A stretch of DNA of 44,586 nucleotides, taken from Alphaproteobacteria bacterium. Lineage in GTDB: Bacteria > Pseudomonadota > Alphaproteobacteria > Micropepsales > Micropepsaceae. The notes beneath the pieces are model-generated. The model ran no database searches. It was given only the letters and a program-made list of their open reading frames with translations, and was not told the origin of the DNA. The stretch lies in assembly GCA_025361185.1 (NCBI GenBank), contig JANYAR010000166.1, positions 1-44,586 of the forward strand. The letters are read 5' to 3'. This document shows positions 31,385 through 41,972 of this stretch, piece after piece; within the stretch, counting starts at the first letter, position 1, and every line of letters begins with the position of its first letter. A program made the position numbers and the translations under genes.

Positions 31385-31726
31385 TTAAGCGCATACGACC
31401 GCCCTAAGCGCTTTCATGGAGATCACGCCAACGGTAGTCGCATGTGCCCACGAGTCGGGCGAAAATTCGACTATTGGTATGTCCTTGGGCTCCATGCCGG
31501 CCTTCCCGCACCAGACATAAACCTCGGACATTTGCCCATTGCGCATGACGTCTACTTTCGTGTCGGGCCCAGGTATGGAGTCAGATGCAGCCGGGATATG
31601 CCGGACATGCGCCATGTCAACGAACACGCCATTGTTATTGGGGACAGGCTTCCAATCAGCGGCCCGCGCCAAGGGCGGCACGCAAAATATCAGCGCGGAA
31701 ATAGCAATTGTCAGGATCAGTCGCAT
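31385..31726 (-). CDS. Small secreted protein of unknown function
   Basis: This 113-residue protein has a clear signal peptide (MRLILTIAISALIFCVPPLARAA) and a compact body (DWKPVPNNNGVFVDMAHVRHIP...VYVWCGKAGMEP) ending in ALRAVVCA. Two Cys in the mature part could pair. The WKPVP...VDMAHVRH start resembles small periplasmic proteins that report on stress in some proteobacteria (surface-adhesin-like domain), but I cannot place it. It is divergent from recA with about 235 bases between starts, and lower in GC than neighbours. Confidence 0.65.
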   Translation of the reverse strand: MRLILTIAISALIFCVPPLARAADWKPVPNNNGVFVDMAHVRHIPAASDSIPGPDTKVDVMRNGQMSEVYVWCGKAGMEPKDIPIVEFSPDSWAHATTVGVISMKALRAVVCA

Positions 31727-31803
31727 GGCTGGGACTCCTGATAGGGGGTCAAATTAGCACAAAACGGCCCCGAAATTCAAAACAGAGCACCACCTTGGTG
31801 TTC

Positions 31804-31833
31804 TTGGAACGTCCCAAGAACAATATGTAGTAT
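31804..31833 (+). promoter_or_regulatory. Candidate recA promoter overlapping the SOS box
   Basis: TTGGAA (31804-31809) and TAGTAT (31828-31833) with an 18-base spacer form a plausible sigma-70 promoter. The GAAC-N7-GAAC box sits between and over these elements, so LexA bound there would block RNA polymerase. Confidence 0.55.
31807..31821 (+). promoter_or_regulatory. LexA (SOS) box upstream of recA
   Basis: GAACGTCCCAAGAAC is an exact GAAC-N7-GAAC, the reverse complement of the alphaproteobacterial LexA operator GTTC-N7-GTTC. It overlaps a perfect 8-bp inverted repeat GTTCTTGG/CCAAGAAC (31800-31821). It is 141 bases before the recA ATG. Confidence 0.88.
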
Positions 31834-31962
31834 TATTGTTCTATAACAATACTTTAGGCAGTGTCTTGCCAAAGAGAACAAACCGTGTACTTTTGTTTCC
31901 TCCACCCGCCGCCGGATTCGCTTGGGGATCAGCGGGCGCTGTGGAATAAACGGAGATATCTC

Positions 31963-33042
31963 ATGGCACAGGCGGCTTTGCGGGTGGTGGCTAAGGAACA
32001 GAATTCTGATCGCAAGCGGGCGCTCGAGGCGGCGCTGAGCCAGATCGACCGGGCGTTCGGCAAGGGCTCAGTCATGAAGCTGGGCAGCCGCGATCTGGGG
32101 CTGGCGACCGACTCCGTTTCCACCGGCTCCCTGGGTCTGGACATCGCCCTGGGCATCGGCGGGCTGCCGCGTGGCCGGGTGGTCGAGATTTACGGTCCGG
32201 AATCCTCCGGAAAAACCACGCTGGCGCTGCATGTCATCGCCGAGATCCAGAAGAAGGGCGGCACCGCCGCCTTCGTGGACGCCGAACATGCTCTGGACCC
32301 GGTCTATGCCGGAAAGCTGGGCGTGGACATCAACGAATTGCTGATCTCCCAGCCCGACACCGGCGAACAGGCGCTGGAGATCACCGACACCTTGGTGCGT
32401 TCCGGCGGCGTCGACATTGTGGTGATCGACTCGGTCGCAGCCCTCACCCCCAAGGCCGAACTGGAAGGCGAGATGGGCGATTCTTTGCCCGGCCTGCAGG
32501 CGCGGTTGATGAGCCAGGCGCTGCGCAAGCTTACGGGGAGCATCTCCAAATCCAACACCATCGTGCTGTTCATCAATCAGATCCGCATGAAAATCGGCAT
32601 CATGTTCGGCAATCCGGAAACCACCACCGGCGGCAATGCCTTGAAATTCTATGCCTCGGTGCGGCTCGACATCCGCCGCATCGGCGCCATCAAGGACCGC
32701 GACGAAGTGGTGGGCAACCAGACCCGCGTGAAGGTGGTCAAGAACAAGGTGGCCCCGCCCTTCAAGCAGGTTGAGTTCGACATCATGTACGGCGTGGGAA
32801 TTTCCAAGGTAGGCGAGCTGGTCGATCTGGGCGTCAAGGCCGGGATCGTGGAGAAATCGGGCTCCTGGTATTCCTATGACGGCAGCCGCATCGGCCAGGG
32901 CCGCGAAGCCGCCAAGACCTTCCTCACCGAAAACACCGACATCGCCGACAAGATCGAAAGCGCCATCCGCGCCAATGCGGGGCAGATCGGCCAGAATCTG
33001 GTGCTGGACACGAGCGAAAAGGCGGAGCCGGAAGAAGAATAG
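31963..33042 (+). CDS. recA: Recombinase A
   Basis: This 359-residue DNA strand-exchange ATPase and LexA co-protease has the Walker A motif GPESSGKT (residues 78-85), Walker B-like [12 protein letters not shown], the L1/L2 DNA-binding loops around [19 protein letters not shown] and [32 protein letters not shown], and an acidic tail (EKAEPEEE). Length is normal. ATG 31963 has GGAG eight bases upstream. An upstream in-frame start at 31861 lies in the promoter leader and is rejected. It is controlled by the SOS box about 140 bases upstream, and ends at a strong terminator. Confidence 0.97.
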   Translation: MAQAALRVVAKEQNSDRKRALEAALSQIDRAFGKGSVMKLGSRDLGLATDSVSTGSLGLDIALGIGGLPRGRVVEIYGPESSGKTTLALHVIAEIQKKGGTAAFVDAEHALDPVYAGKLGVDINELLISQPDTGEQALEITDTLVRSGGVDIVVIDSVAALTPKAELEGEMGDSLPGLQARLMSQALRKLTGSISKSNTIVLFINQIRMKIGIMFGNPETTTGGNALKFYASVRLDIRRIGAIKDRDEVVGNQTRVKVVKNKVAPPFKQVEFDIMYGVGISKVGELVDLGVKAGIVEKSGSWYSYDGSRIGQGREAAKTFLTENTDIADKIESAIRANAGQIGQNLVLDTSEKAEPEEE

Positions 33043-33137
33043 GCCGCAAGGCCTTTTTGAATGGGGCTCCGGCTCGCGCCTACGCCCTGACCATAAAGCT
33101 GACAAGCCCCTAGCCATGGGGGCCTTCAGCTCCTCGG

Positions 33138-33178
33138 CAGAAGGCGCCGCCTGTGAATGGGCGGCGCCTTCTGTTTTT
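33138..33178 (+). terminator. Intrinsic terminator after recA
   Basis: A perfect 14-bp stem CAGAAGGCGCCGCC (33138-33151) / GGCGGCGCCTTCTG (33160-33173) is followed by TTTTT. It lies 96 bases after the recA stop. Confidence 0.9.
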
Positions 33179-33260
33179 CTGTGGTCTGGGCTGCAAAGCG
33201 TGAAGACCAGACCCCGCAAAAATGCATTTCTTTGGACAAAGCGTCTCAGCCGCTATCGCG

Positions 33261-33285
33261 GCGGCGCTACGCTGTCGCTAGCCGC
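33261..33285. repeat. Constant-loop hairpin, copy E
   Basis: GCGG(cg)CTA-CGCTGTCGC-TAGCCGC: a stem of four plus three pairs with a two-base bulge around the same loop CGCTGTCGC as the other copies. It lies in the recA-alaS spacer (33043-33322), which otherwise holds the recA terminator and no gene. Confidence 0.55.
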
Positions 33286-33322
33286 GTGACAAGGTTTTTT
33301 AGAGCCGTTACAAGCTAACCCC

Positions 33323-35977
<2,655 letters not shown>

Positions 35978-35980
35978 TTC

Positions 35981-36062
35981 TTGTCATTCTCGCGAAAGCA
36001 GGAATCCATCTTTGACAGTGGACGGGCGGCACCATGGATTCCCGCGTGCGCGGGAATGACAA
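35981..36062. repeat. Interspersed palindromic element, copy 2 (82 bp)
   Basis: TTGTCATTCTCGCG (35981-35994) pairs with CGCGGGAATGACAA (36049-36062, one mismatch), with inner GGAATCCAT...ATGGATTCCC pairing. It is the same family as 10434-10556, only shorter. It starts three bases after the alaS stop and lies between convergent genes (alaS and the DUF465 gene). Confidence 0.85.
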
Positions 36063-36069
36063 TGTGGGT

Positions 36070-36285
36070 TCAAGCAATAATATCCGGCAGCAGCCCGTTA
36101 TTGATCTCGGTGATCTCGTCTTTCAGCTGAAGCTTGCGCTTCTTCAGCCGCGACAGCGCCAGCAGATTCGGACTTCCCGATTGCGCCATGGCCTCGATAG
36201 CCGCGTCCAGGTCGCGATGCTCCTGCATCAGCTGAGTCAGCTTGGCGCGGGCGGCGACTTCATCGGGGCCAACAACGCGGCTCAT
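36070..36285 (-). CDS. DUF465 (YdcH-like) small coiled-coil protein, copy 1
   Basis: This 71-residue all-helical protein has the DUF465 pattern: ARAKLTQLMQEHRDLDAAIEAM, then LLALSRLKKRKLQLKDEITEI. The RLKKRKLxLKDEI core is the family signature. It overlaps the ubiX stop by ATGA, so it is coupled to ubiX. Role unknown; the family are short cytosolic antiparallel coiled coils. A second DUF465 gene sits on the opposite side of ubiX. Confidence 0.88.
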   Translation of the reverse strand: MSRVVGPDEVAARAKLTQLMQEHRDLDAAIEAMAQSGSPNLLALSRLKKRKLQLKDEITEINNGLLPDIIA

Positions 36286-36902
36286 GACTTTTTCTTCCTA
36301 CGGCCTTTGGCCAGCTCTTCGCCCCAGCGCTTCACGTCGGGCCAGTCATAGCCGAACAAATCCAAGGCGCGGCCCACCATCTGGTCCACCAGATCCGACA
36401 GGTTGCGCGGCTCGGCATAGAAAGCCGGCACCGGCGGCAAGATGATCGCACCCATTTCCGCCAGCGCCGTCATGGTGCGCAGGTGCCCCAGATGCAAGGG
36501 CGTCTCACGCACCATCAACACCAGCGGGCGACGCTCCTTCAGCATCACATCGGCGGCGCGGGTGAGCAGACTGGTGGTCACGCCGGTTGCGATCTCGCTC
36601 ATGGTGCGCACCGAGCACGGCGCCACGATCATGCCCTTGGTCTTGAAACTGCCGCTGGCGATAGGCGCAGCGATGTCCGTCACCGCATAGCTGTAATCGG
36701 CTTTGGCGGCGACCTGCCGGGGAGAAAGATCTGTCTCGTAGCCTATGGTCATTTCCGCAGGCTTGGTCATAACTAGGTGCGACTCTATCCCCAATTCCCG
36801 CAAGGCTTCCAGCAGGCGGATGCCATAAGCCACGCCGGAAGCCCCCGAAAGGCCAATAACCATCCGTTCGGCTTTGCTTTTTGCTATTTGTCTTGCCTTC
36901 AT
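36282..36902 (-). CDS. ubiX: Flavin prenyltransferase UbiX
   Basis: This 206-residue flavoprotein makes prenylated FMN, the cofactor of the UbiD decarboxylase in ubiquinone synthesis. It shows the FMN-binding start VIGLSGASGVAYGIRLLEAL, the MIVAPCSVRTMSEIATG block, and LVLMVRETPLHLGHLRTMTALAEMGAIILPPVPAFY, all typical. ATG 36902 has GGGGG five bases upstream; ATG 36863 (MVIGL) is the alternative that starts exactly at the fold. It is followed by a coupled DUF465 gene. Together with the COQ9 gene in this window, it points to a ubiquinone-based respiratory chain. Confidence 0.93.
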   Translation of the reverse strand: MKARQIAKSKAERMVIGLSGASGVAYGIRLLEALRELGIESHLVMTKPAEMTIGYETDLSPRQVAAKADYSYAVTDIAAPIASGSFKTKGMIVAPCSVRTMSEIATGVTTSLLTRAADVMLKERRPLVLMVRETPLHLGHLRTMTALAEMGAIILPPVPAFYAEPRNLSDLVDQMVGRALDLFGYDWPDVKRWGEELAKGRRKKKS

Positions 36903-37059
36903 GGACCCCCGTTAGCACTTCTTAAGCCAGGCTCAAAGAGTTCCCTGTCTTTACCATTTTGGAGATGACAGCGCGGGAGATTGGTGGTTTTATTTTGATG
37001 CTAGGCGCGTATCGCCAAGTGCGCGCCAGCCGATCGAAATCCAACGATGAGGTACATGC

Positions 37060-37233
37060 ATGGCGCTACAAGGACATATCAATCATCTGTCCAACCAGCA
37101 CAAAAAAATCGAGGACATTATCGAGAGCGAGATGGCCAATCCCGATTGGGATGAAATACGGGTCGCCGCCCTGAAAAAACAAAAACTCCGAATAAAGGAC
37201 GAGCTCGAGCGGCTGAGAAACGCCGTCAACTGA
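37060..37233 (+). CDS. DUF465 (YdcH-like) small coiled-coil protein, copy 2
   Basis: This 57-residue protein has the same pattern as copy 1: HINHLSNQHKKIEDIIESEM and then VAALKKQKLRIKDELERLRN, with the KKQKLxxKDELxRL core typical of DUF465. ATG 37060 has GAGG seven bases upstream. It is divergent from ubiX with 157 bases between the starts. DUF465 genes often come as neighbours in alphaproteobacteria, and this pair fits that. It lies just before the acyl-CoA synthetase on the other strand. Confidence 0.85.
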   Translation: MALQGHINHLSNQHKKIEDIIESEMANPDWDEIRVAALKKQKLRIKDELERLRNAVN

Positions 37234-37284
37234 GCCGCCTTCTGTCCTGCGAAGTCCGGGCCTGAGCACGGTTCGCAGTGATGT

Positions 37285-38949
37285 TTACAGGCTCTTAGCC
37301 TTTTCGCGCAGCACGAATTTCTGAATCTTGCCCGTGGACGTCTTGGGCAGTTCGGCAAAAACCACCATGCGCGGCATCTTGAATTTTGCCAGCCGCGTGC
37401 GGGCGAAGGCCAGGATTTCGTCCTGTGTCGCCGTCGCGCCCGGCCGCAGTTCGACAAAGGCGCACGGGCTCTCGCCCCATTTGGCATCGGGCCGCGCCAC
37501 CACCGCCACAAACAGCACGCACGGATGGCCGGCGATGGCGTCTTCCACTTCAATGGAGGATATATTCTCGCCGCCCGAGATGATGATGTCCTTGCTGCGG
37601 TCCTTCAGCTGAATATAGCCGTCCGGATACATCACCCCCAGATCGCCGGAATGAAACCAGCCGTCTTTCAGCGCCTCGCGCGTGGCCTTGGGATTTTTCA
37701 AATAGCCGCGCATCACGATATTGCCGCGAAACATCACCTCGCCGATGGTCGCCCCATCAGCGGGCACCGGCTTCATGGTTTTGGGGTTCAGCACCGCCAG
37801 GTCTTCCAGCGGCGCATAACGCACGCCCTGGCGCGCCTTCTTGGCGGCACGTCCGGCGCTGTCCAACCCGTTCCATTCCTCGTGCCATTCATTGACCACG
37901 GCGGGGCCGTAAACCTCGGTCAGGCCATAGACATGCACCACCTCGAACCCGGCATCGGCCATCGCGGCCAGGGTGGATTCGGGCGGCGGCGCGGCGGCCG
38001 CCATGAAACGCACTTTTTGCGGAAAGCTTTTGCGTTCGGCATCGCTGGCATTGACCAGAGTCGACATCACGATCGGCGCGCCGCACAGATGGGTGACCCC
38101 ATGGCTGGCCAGGGCGTCGAAGATCGCGCCCGCCCGCACCCAGCGCAGGCAGACATGGGTGCCGGCCACCGCCGACAGCGACCAGGGCATGCACCAGCCG
38201 TTGCAGTGAAACATCGGCAGGGTCCAGAGCAGAACGGGATGATCCACCATGGTGCCGGCCAGCGCATTGCCGTAGCACATCAGCGCGGCGCCGCGATGAT
38301 GATAGACCACGCCCTTGGGACTGCCGGTGGTGCCTGAAGTGTAATTCAGGGCGATGGCGTCCCATTCATCATCGGGTGCCGTCCACGCAAATTCCGGATC
38401 GCCGGATTTCAGGAATTTCTCATAGTCGATCTTGCCCAGCGGTGCGCCAACTTGCGGGAATTCCTTGTCGTCATAGTCGATCACCAGCGGTTTTTTCTTC
38501 AGCAGCGCCAGCGCATCCGCGATGGTGGCGGAAAATTCTCGGTCGGTGATCAGGATTTTCGCTTCCCCATGCTCCAGCATGAAGGCGATGGTGTTCGCAT
38601 CCAGCCGCGTGTTCAGCGCATTCAGCACCGCGCCCAGCATCGGCACGCCATAATGGGCTTCCAGCATGGGCGGTGTATTGGACAGCATCACCGCCACCGT
38701 GTCGCCTTTTCGTACGCCCTGTTTCGCCAGCGCCGAGGCCAGCCTTCGGCAGCGCGCATAAAAACTGGCATAGTCGATACGCTGCTTGCCGTGGATGATC
38801 GCGATATGCTTGGGGAAGGCCTGCGCCGCGCGCTCCAGGAAGGTGAGCGGCGTCAGCGGCTGGTAATTAGCCGCGACGCGGCCCAGCCCCGTCTCAAAGG
38901 GCTTTGACGGCTTTGTGACGGTTTTTCGTCTGGTTTGCTTGGCTGCCAT
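37285..38949 (-). CDS. AMP-forming acyl-CoA synthetase
   Basis: This 554-residue adenylate-forming enzyme activates a carboxylic acid with ATP and CoA. Core motifs: LNYTSGTTGSPKGVVYHHRG (P-loop), YGLTEVYGP (A5), GWFHSGDLGVMYPDGYIQLKDRSKDIIISGGENISS (A7-A8 hinge with catalytic Asp and Arg) and LPKTSTGKIQKFVLR (A10 Lys). Sequence character (FHCNGW, YHHRGAALM, VGAPIVMSTLVNA-like) suggests a medium-chain or aryl acid enzyme of the plant AAE/BCL type rather than acetyl-CoA synthetase. ATG 38949 is chosen (MAAKQTRRK); the upstream frame has no signal. Substrate unknown, but a phenolic acid from the tannase/feruloyl esterases is a tempting guess. Confidence 0.9.
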   Translation of the reverse strand: MAAKQTRRKTVTKPSKPFETGLGRVAANYQPLTPLTFLERAAQAFPKHIAIIHGKQRIDYASFYARCRRLASALAKQGVRKGDTVAVMLSNTPPMLEAHYGVPMLGAVLNALNTRLDANTIAFMLEHGEAKILITDREFSATIADALALLKKKPLVIDYDDKEFPQVGAPLGKIDYEKFLKSGDPEFAWTAPDDEWDAIALNYTSGTTGSPKGVVYHHRGAALMCYGNALAGTMVDHPVLLWTLPMFHCNGWCMPWSLSAVAGTHVCLRWVRAGAIFDALASHGVTHLCGAPIVMSTLVNASDAERKSFPQKVRFMAAAAPPPESTLAAMADAGFEVVHVYGLTEVYGPAVVNEWHEEWNGLDSAGRAAKKARQGVRYAPLEDLAVLNPKTMKPVPADGATIGEVMFRGNIVMRGYLKNPKATREALKDGWFHSGDLGVMYPDGYIQLKDRSKDIIISGGENISSIEVEDAIAGHPCVLFVAVVARPDAKWGESPCAFVELRPGATATQDEILAFARTRLAKFKMPRMVVFAELPKTSTGKIQKFVLREKAKSL

Positions 38950-39023
38950 GATAGCGGTGAAGCTAGAGAAAGCGGCGTTTGGCGGCAAGGTTGGTCGATG
39001 CTAGAAGGCGGTCAGGAGCGCCC

Positions 39024-39656
39024 ATGGCAATCATCGATCAGCCGAAAAAAAAGCCCGATCTTGAAAATAAGAGGGGCTTGCGCGCCGTCTATGCCTGGAT
39101 GCTGGCGAATGCCAAAGGCCCGCATGCCTGGGCGTTGGTAGCGGTCTTTGCCTTCGCGGAAGCCAGTTTCTTTCCCATTCCCGCCGATGTGATGGTGCTG
39201 CCCATGATGGTGGCGGACCGCAAACGCGTTTTCCGCCTGGGCGCGTGGGTCGCCTTCTGGTCGGTGGCGGGCGGGATACTAGGTTATGCCATCGGCGCGC
39301 TGTTCTGGGAGACGGCAGGACAATGGATAATTGGCGCGCTTCACATTCCGCTCGCGAAAGTGGAAGCAAAACGCATCCTTGTCAGCCATCACGCATACTG
39401 GATTGTGGTTCAGGGCCTGACAATCATCCCCTTCAAACTAGTTACAATCGCGTCGGGCCTGGCAGGCGTTCCGTTTCCACTATTTGTACTCTACGCGAGT
39501 ATCACCCGGAGCTTTCGTTACATCATCATTGAAGGGCTTCTGGTCTATTTTGTCGGAGACCAGGCCAAAGCGATTCTCGAAAAATATCTTGAAGCTGTAA
39601 TGATTGTTTTCGTAGTCGCCGTCGTAGCTGGGATAGCGGCTTTTATCTACCTATAA
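39024..39656 (+). CDS. YqaA/DedA-like (VTT domain) membrane protein
   Basis: This 210-residue protein has four to five membrane segments and the DedA/VTT pattern: FAFAEASFFPIPADVMVLPM (re-entrant loop with Glu and the FxPxP signature), GGILGYAIGALFWETAGQW (Gly-rich helix) and IIPFKLVTIASGLAGVPFPLFVLYASITRSFRYI (Arg-containing motif). The family are membrane proteins linked to lipid scrambling and envelope stress. ATG 39024 has AGGAG six bases upstream. The second half uses notably more AT-rich codons than the first. It is convergent with trcR, whose stop is five bases away. Confidence 0.87.
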   Translation: MAIIDQPKKKPDLENKRGLRAVYAWMLANAKGPHAWALVAVFAFAEASFFPIPADVMVLPMMVADRKRVFRLGAWVAFWSVAGGILGYAIGALFWETAGQWIIGALHIPLAKVEAKRILVSHHAYWIVVQGLTIIPFKLVTIASGLAGVPFPLFVLYASITRSFRYIIIEGLLVYFVGDQAKAILEKYLEAVMIVFVVAVVAGIAAFIYL

Positions 39657-39660
39657 GCAA

Positions 39661-40374
39661 TTAGTCCTGTTCCAGTTCGCTCGACAGCGTGTACGCATCG
39701 GGCGCGGGCGCGCCTTCAGATGGCGCATCTTCGCGCGCAGGCAGTTCCACCGGCGTATGCGCGGGCGCGTCGGCCCCCGTCGTTTCCGCGATCGTTTTCA
39801 GCGCCGCGCCTTTTCTGGCGGCCCGTTTCTGAGCCCGTTCCAGCTTGGCGTTGACGCGGCTGACCGCCAGGTCCAGTTCCATCTGTGAGCACAGGCCCAA
39901 GGTCACCGGATCCACCGCCTTGATGTTGGCGGCGTTCCAGTGCGAACGCTCGCGAATCTTGGCGATCGTGGCCTTGGTGGTGCCGACCAGCTTGATGATG
40001 TCGCTGTCGGAAAATTCCGAATGGTTGCGGATCAGCCAATAGACGGCATCGGGCTTGTCCTGGCGCTTGCTGACCGGGGTGTAACGCGGGGCGCGCTTCA
40101 GGCGCACGCTGGGCATCTTGTGCTTGGCCGGCGCCATCTTCAGCCGCTTGCGCGGATCCTTTTCGGCGTCGGCGATCTGCTCGCGGGTCAGTTGACCGGT
40201 GGCGACAGGGTCCTGGCCCTTGATGCCCTTGGCGACATCCTCATCGGCGATGCCTTTCACCTCCAGCGGGTGCAGGCCGCAGAAATCGGCGATCTGTTCA
40301 AAGGACAGACCGGTATTGTCCACCAGCCAGACGGCGGTGGCTTTGGGCATCAGGGGTTTTTGTTCGACGGCCAT
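39661..40374 (-). CDS. trcR: TrcR-type cell-cycle transcriptional regulator (DUF1013)
   Basis: This 237-residue protein begins MPKATAVWLVDNTGLSFEQIADFCGLHPLEVKGIADEDVAKGIKGQDPVATGQLTREQIA-type sequence, the DUF1013 signature, with two HTH-like regions (about residues 16-40 and 105-135; SDSDIIKLVGTTKATIAKIRERSHW). DUF1013 proteins are alphaproteobacterial sigma-like regulators, named TrcR in Rhodobacter and linked to cell-cycle transcription. The C-terminal third is Ala/Glu-rich and low in complexity. ATG 40374 with GGGAG nine bases upstream is preferred over an upstream in-frame codon at 40416. Confidence 0.85.
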   Translation of the reverse strand: MAVEQKPLMPKATAVWLVDNTGLSFEQIADFCGLHPLEVKGIADEDVAKGIKGQDPVATGQLTREQIADAEKDPRKRLKMAPAKHKMPSVRLKRAPRYTPVSKRQDKPDAVYWLIRNHSEFSDSDIIKLVGTTKATIAKIRERSHWNAANIKAVDPVTLGLCSQMELDLAVSRVNAKLERAQKRAARKGAALKTIAETTGADAPAHTPVELPAREDAPSEGAPAPDAYTLSSELEQD

Positions 40375-40568
40375 GGTGGTTTTCTCCCGTTGAGCGGGAA
40401 CCCTGTCCGGATCCACCGCCCCTCGTCAGGCTAGTCCTTTCGAGGAATGCGGTCTTTTAGCGGGGTCCTTCCCTGGGCGCAAAGACTTTCAGGGTCCTTG
40501 CTCCGCACTTTTTCCCCGGGGGGAGATGGCCCTGGCGCCAGACAGGCGCCGAGGCCGCAAAGGGGCCC

Positions 40569-41543
40569 CTAAAAAGTCAGCAGAATTTTGCCGGTATGGC
40601 CTGTTTTTTCCATATATTCATGGGCTTGCTGGGCCTGTTCCCAGGGGAAGATCCTGTCGATGACGGGTTTGATCCGTGCGCCGAGCTGCGGCCAGACTTC
40701 CCGGAGCAGGGCATCGCGGATGGCTTGTTTTTGGGCCGGGCTTCGGCCGCGCAGGGTGGTGGCCGCCAGGGTCAGCCGCTTGGTCAGGACGGGTCTGAAA
40801 TCCACCTCTGCCCGGAAGCTTTTCTGATAGGCGATGTTGACGATGCGGCCCCAGGGGGCGGCGGCCTCGATATTTCGCTGGATGTAATCGCCGCCGACCA
40901 TGTCGAAAATGACGTCCACGCCCACGGCCCTGGTTTCGGCCTTGGCCACGGCGACAAAATCTTCCTTGCGGTAATTGATGGCGCGCGAAGCACCGAAGGC
41001 AAGGGCCGCCTGGCATTTTTCGTCGCTGCCCGCCGTGGTGAGGATGCGATGTCCCCGGGCGGCGAAGATCTGGATCGCCAAACTGCCAATGCCCGATGTG
41101 CCGCCATGAATGAGCAGGCTTTCGCTGGCTGCAAGCCGGCCGGTATCCATGATGTTGGTCCAGGCGGTGAAGGCGGCTTCCGGTAACCCCGCGGCTTCGA
41201 CAAGATCGATCGCCTCAGGCACCGCCAGCACGCATCCGGCATCCGCAACGGCAAACTCCGCATAGCCGCCGCCAGGTAACAGGGCACAGACCCTGTCGCC
41301 AGCCTTCCAGCCGCCAACACCCTCGCCAAGCTCGGCGATGACACCCGAAACTTCCATGCCCAGAATGGGGGATGCACCCGGCGGGGGCGGATAGAGCCCA
41401 CGGGCCTGCAGCAGATCGGCATTGTTAAGCCCGGCCGCTGCGACGGCGATCAGCACTTCGCCAGGGCCAGGAATTAGCCGGGGCGCCGCCGCACCAACCA
41501 AGCGGTAGTCCCTGCCGGGCGACTCAATCTGAATTTCTCTCAT
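40569..41543 (-). CDS. Quinone oxidoreductase / zinc-free MDR dehydrogenase (TIGR02824/PIG3-like)
   Basis: This 324-residue medium-chain dehydrogenase/reductase lacks the zinc-binding residues of alcohol dehydrogenase and shows the quinone-oxidoreductase pattern: RLIPGPGEVLIAVAAAGLNNADLLQARGLYPPPPGASPILGMEVSGVI, the NADPH-binding LIHGGTSGIGSLAIQIFAARG, and HRILTTAGSDEKC. The LNxADLLQRxGxYPPPxGxSxxLGxE start is the TP53I3/PIG3 subfamily. It is cytosolic and reduces quinones or enones with NADPH. Divergent from the DUF1192 gene, an arrangement common in alphaproteobacteria. The start ATG 41543 gives the usual length. Confidence 0.9.
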   Translation of the reverse strand: MREIQIESPGRDYRLVGAAAPRLIPGPGEVLIAVAAAGLNNADLLQARGLYPPPPGASPILGMEVSGVIAELGEGVGGWKAGDRVCALLPGGGYAEFAVADAGCVLAVPEAIDLVEAAGLPEAAFTAWTNIMDTGRLAASESLLIHGGTSGIGSLAIQIFAARGHRILTTAGSDEKCQAALAFGASRAINYRKEDFVAVAKAETRAVGVDVIFDMVGGDYIQRNIEAAAPWGRIVNIAYQKSFRAEVDFRPVLTKRLTLAATTLRGRSPAQKQAIRDALLREVWPQLGARIKPVIDRIFPWEQAQQAHEYMEKTGHTGKILLTF

Positions 41544-41599
41544 GGCTTGCGCCGCTTTCCTTGTCAGACCAAATTAACCCCGAAACGGGGGTAAACGCG

Positions 41600-41791
41600 A
41601 TGGACCTCGACGATCTGCAACCGCACAAGAAGCTGCCGGATATCGTTCTGGGGGAGGATATTTCCGCTCTGTCGGCGCATGAACTGGAAAAGCGCATTGC
41701 CCGGCTGGAAGAGGAAATCGCGCGCTGCGCCGCCGCAATCAAGGACCGCAATGCCACCAAGTCGGCGGCGGAAAGCTTCTTCAAGAAGTAA
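41600..41791 (+). CDS. DUF1192 small protein
   Basis: This 63-residue protein has an acidic start (MDLDDLQPHKKLPDIVLGEDISALS) and a coiled-coil helix (HELEKRIARLEEEIARCAAAIKDRNATKSAAESFFKK). This is the DUF1192 family, found almost only in alphaproteobacteria. ATG 41600 follows a GGGGG site, eight bases away; a TTG 39 bases upstream would add residues not seen in the family. Role unknown. Its place between the quinone oxidoreductase and rcdA is conserved in the group. Confidence 0.88.
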   Translation: MDLDDLQPHKKLPDIVLGEDISALSAHELEKRIARLEEEIARCAAAIKDRNATKSAAESFFKK

Positions 41792-41835
41792 ATGCCCGAT
41801 GCGGCGCGAGCGATGGCACAAATTCATATGGTAAG

Positions 41836-41866
41836 ATTAAGTGTTAATATGCACAGCAATATGCAC
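41836..41866 (+). promoter_or_regulatory. Operator-like repeats upstream of rcdA
   Basis: A perfect palindrome ATTAA-gtg-TTAAT (41836-41848) is directly followed by two copies of AATATGCAC (41846-41854 and 41858-41866) with a 12-base period. They lie about 105-137 bases upstream of the rcdA ATG. The TTAA halves resemble CtrA half sites, but the N3 spacing is not the CtrA consensus. Confidence 0.5.
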
Positions 41867-41972
41867 GGAAAGCCAAGCCTTGGGCGCGTAAATTCGGCGT
41901 GTTTACCAAGCAATGTCCTTTTCGGATTGGGCGCGGCTTGCTAGCTTCGCGCCTTTCGTGATTGGGGACAGC

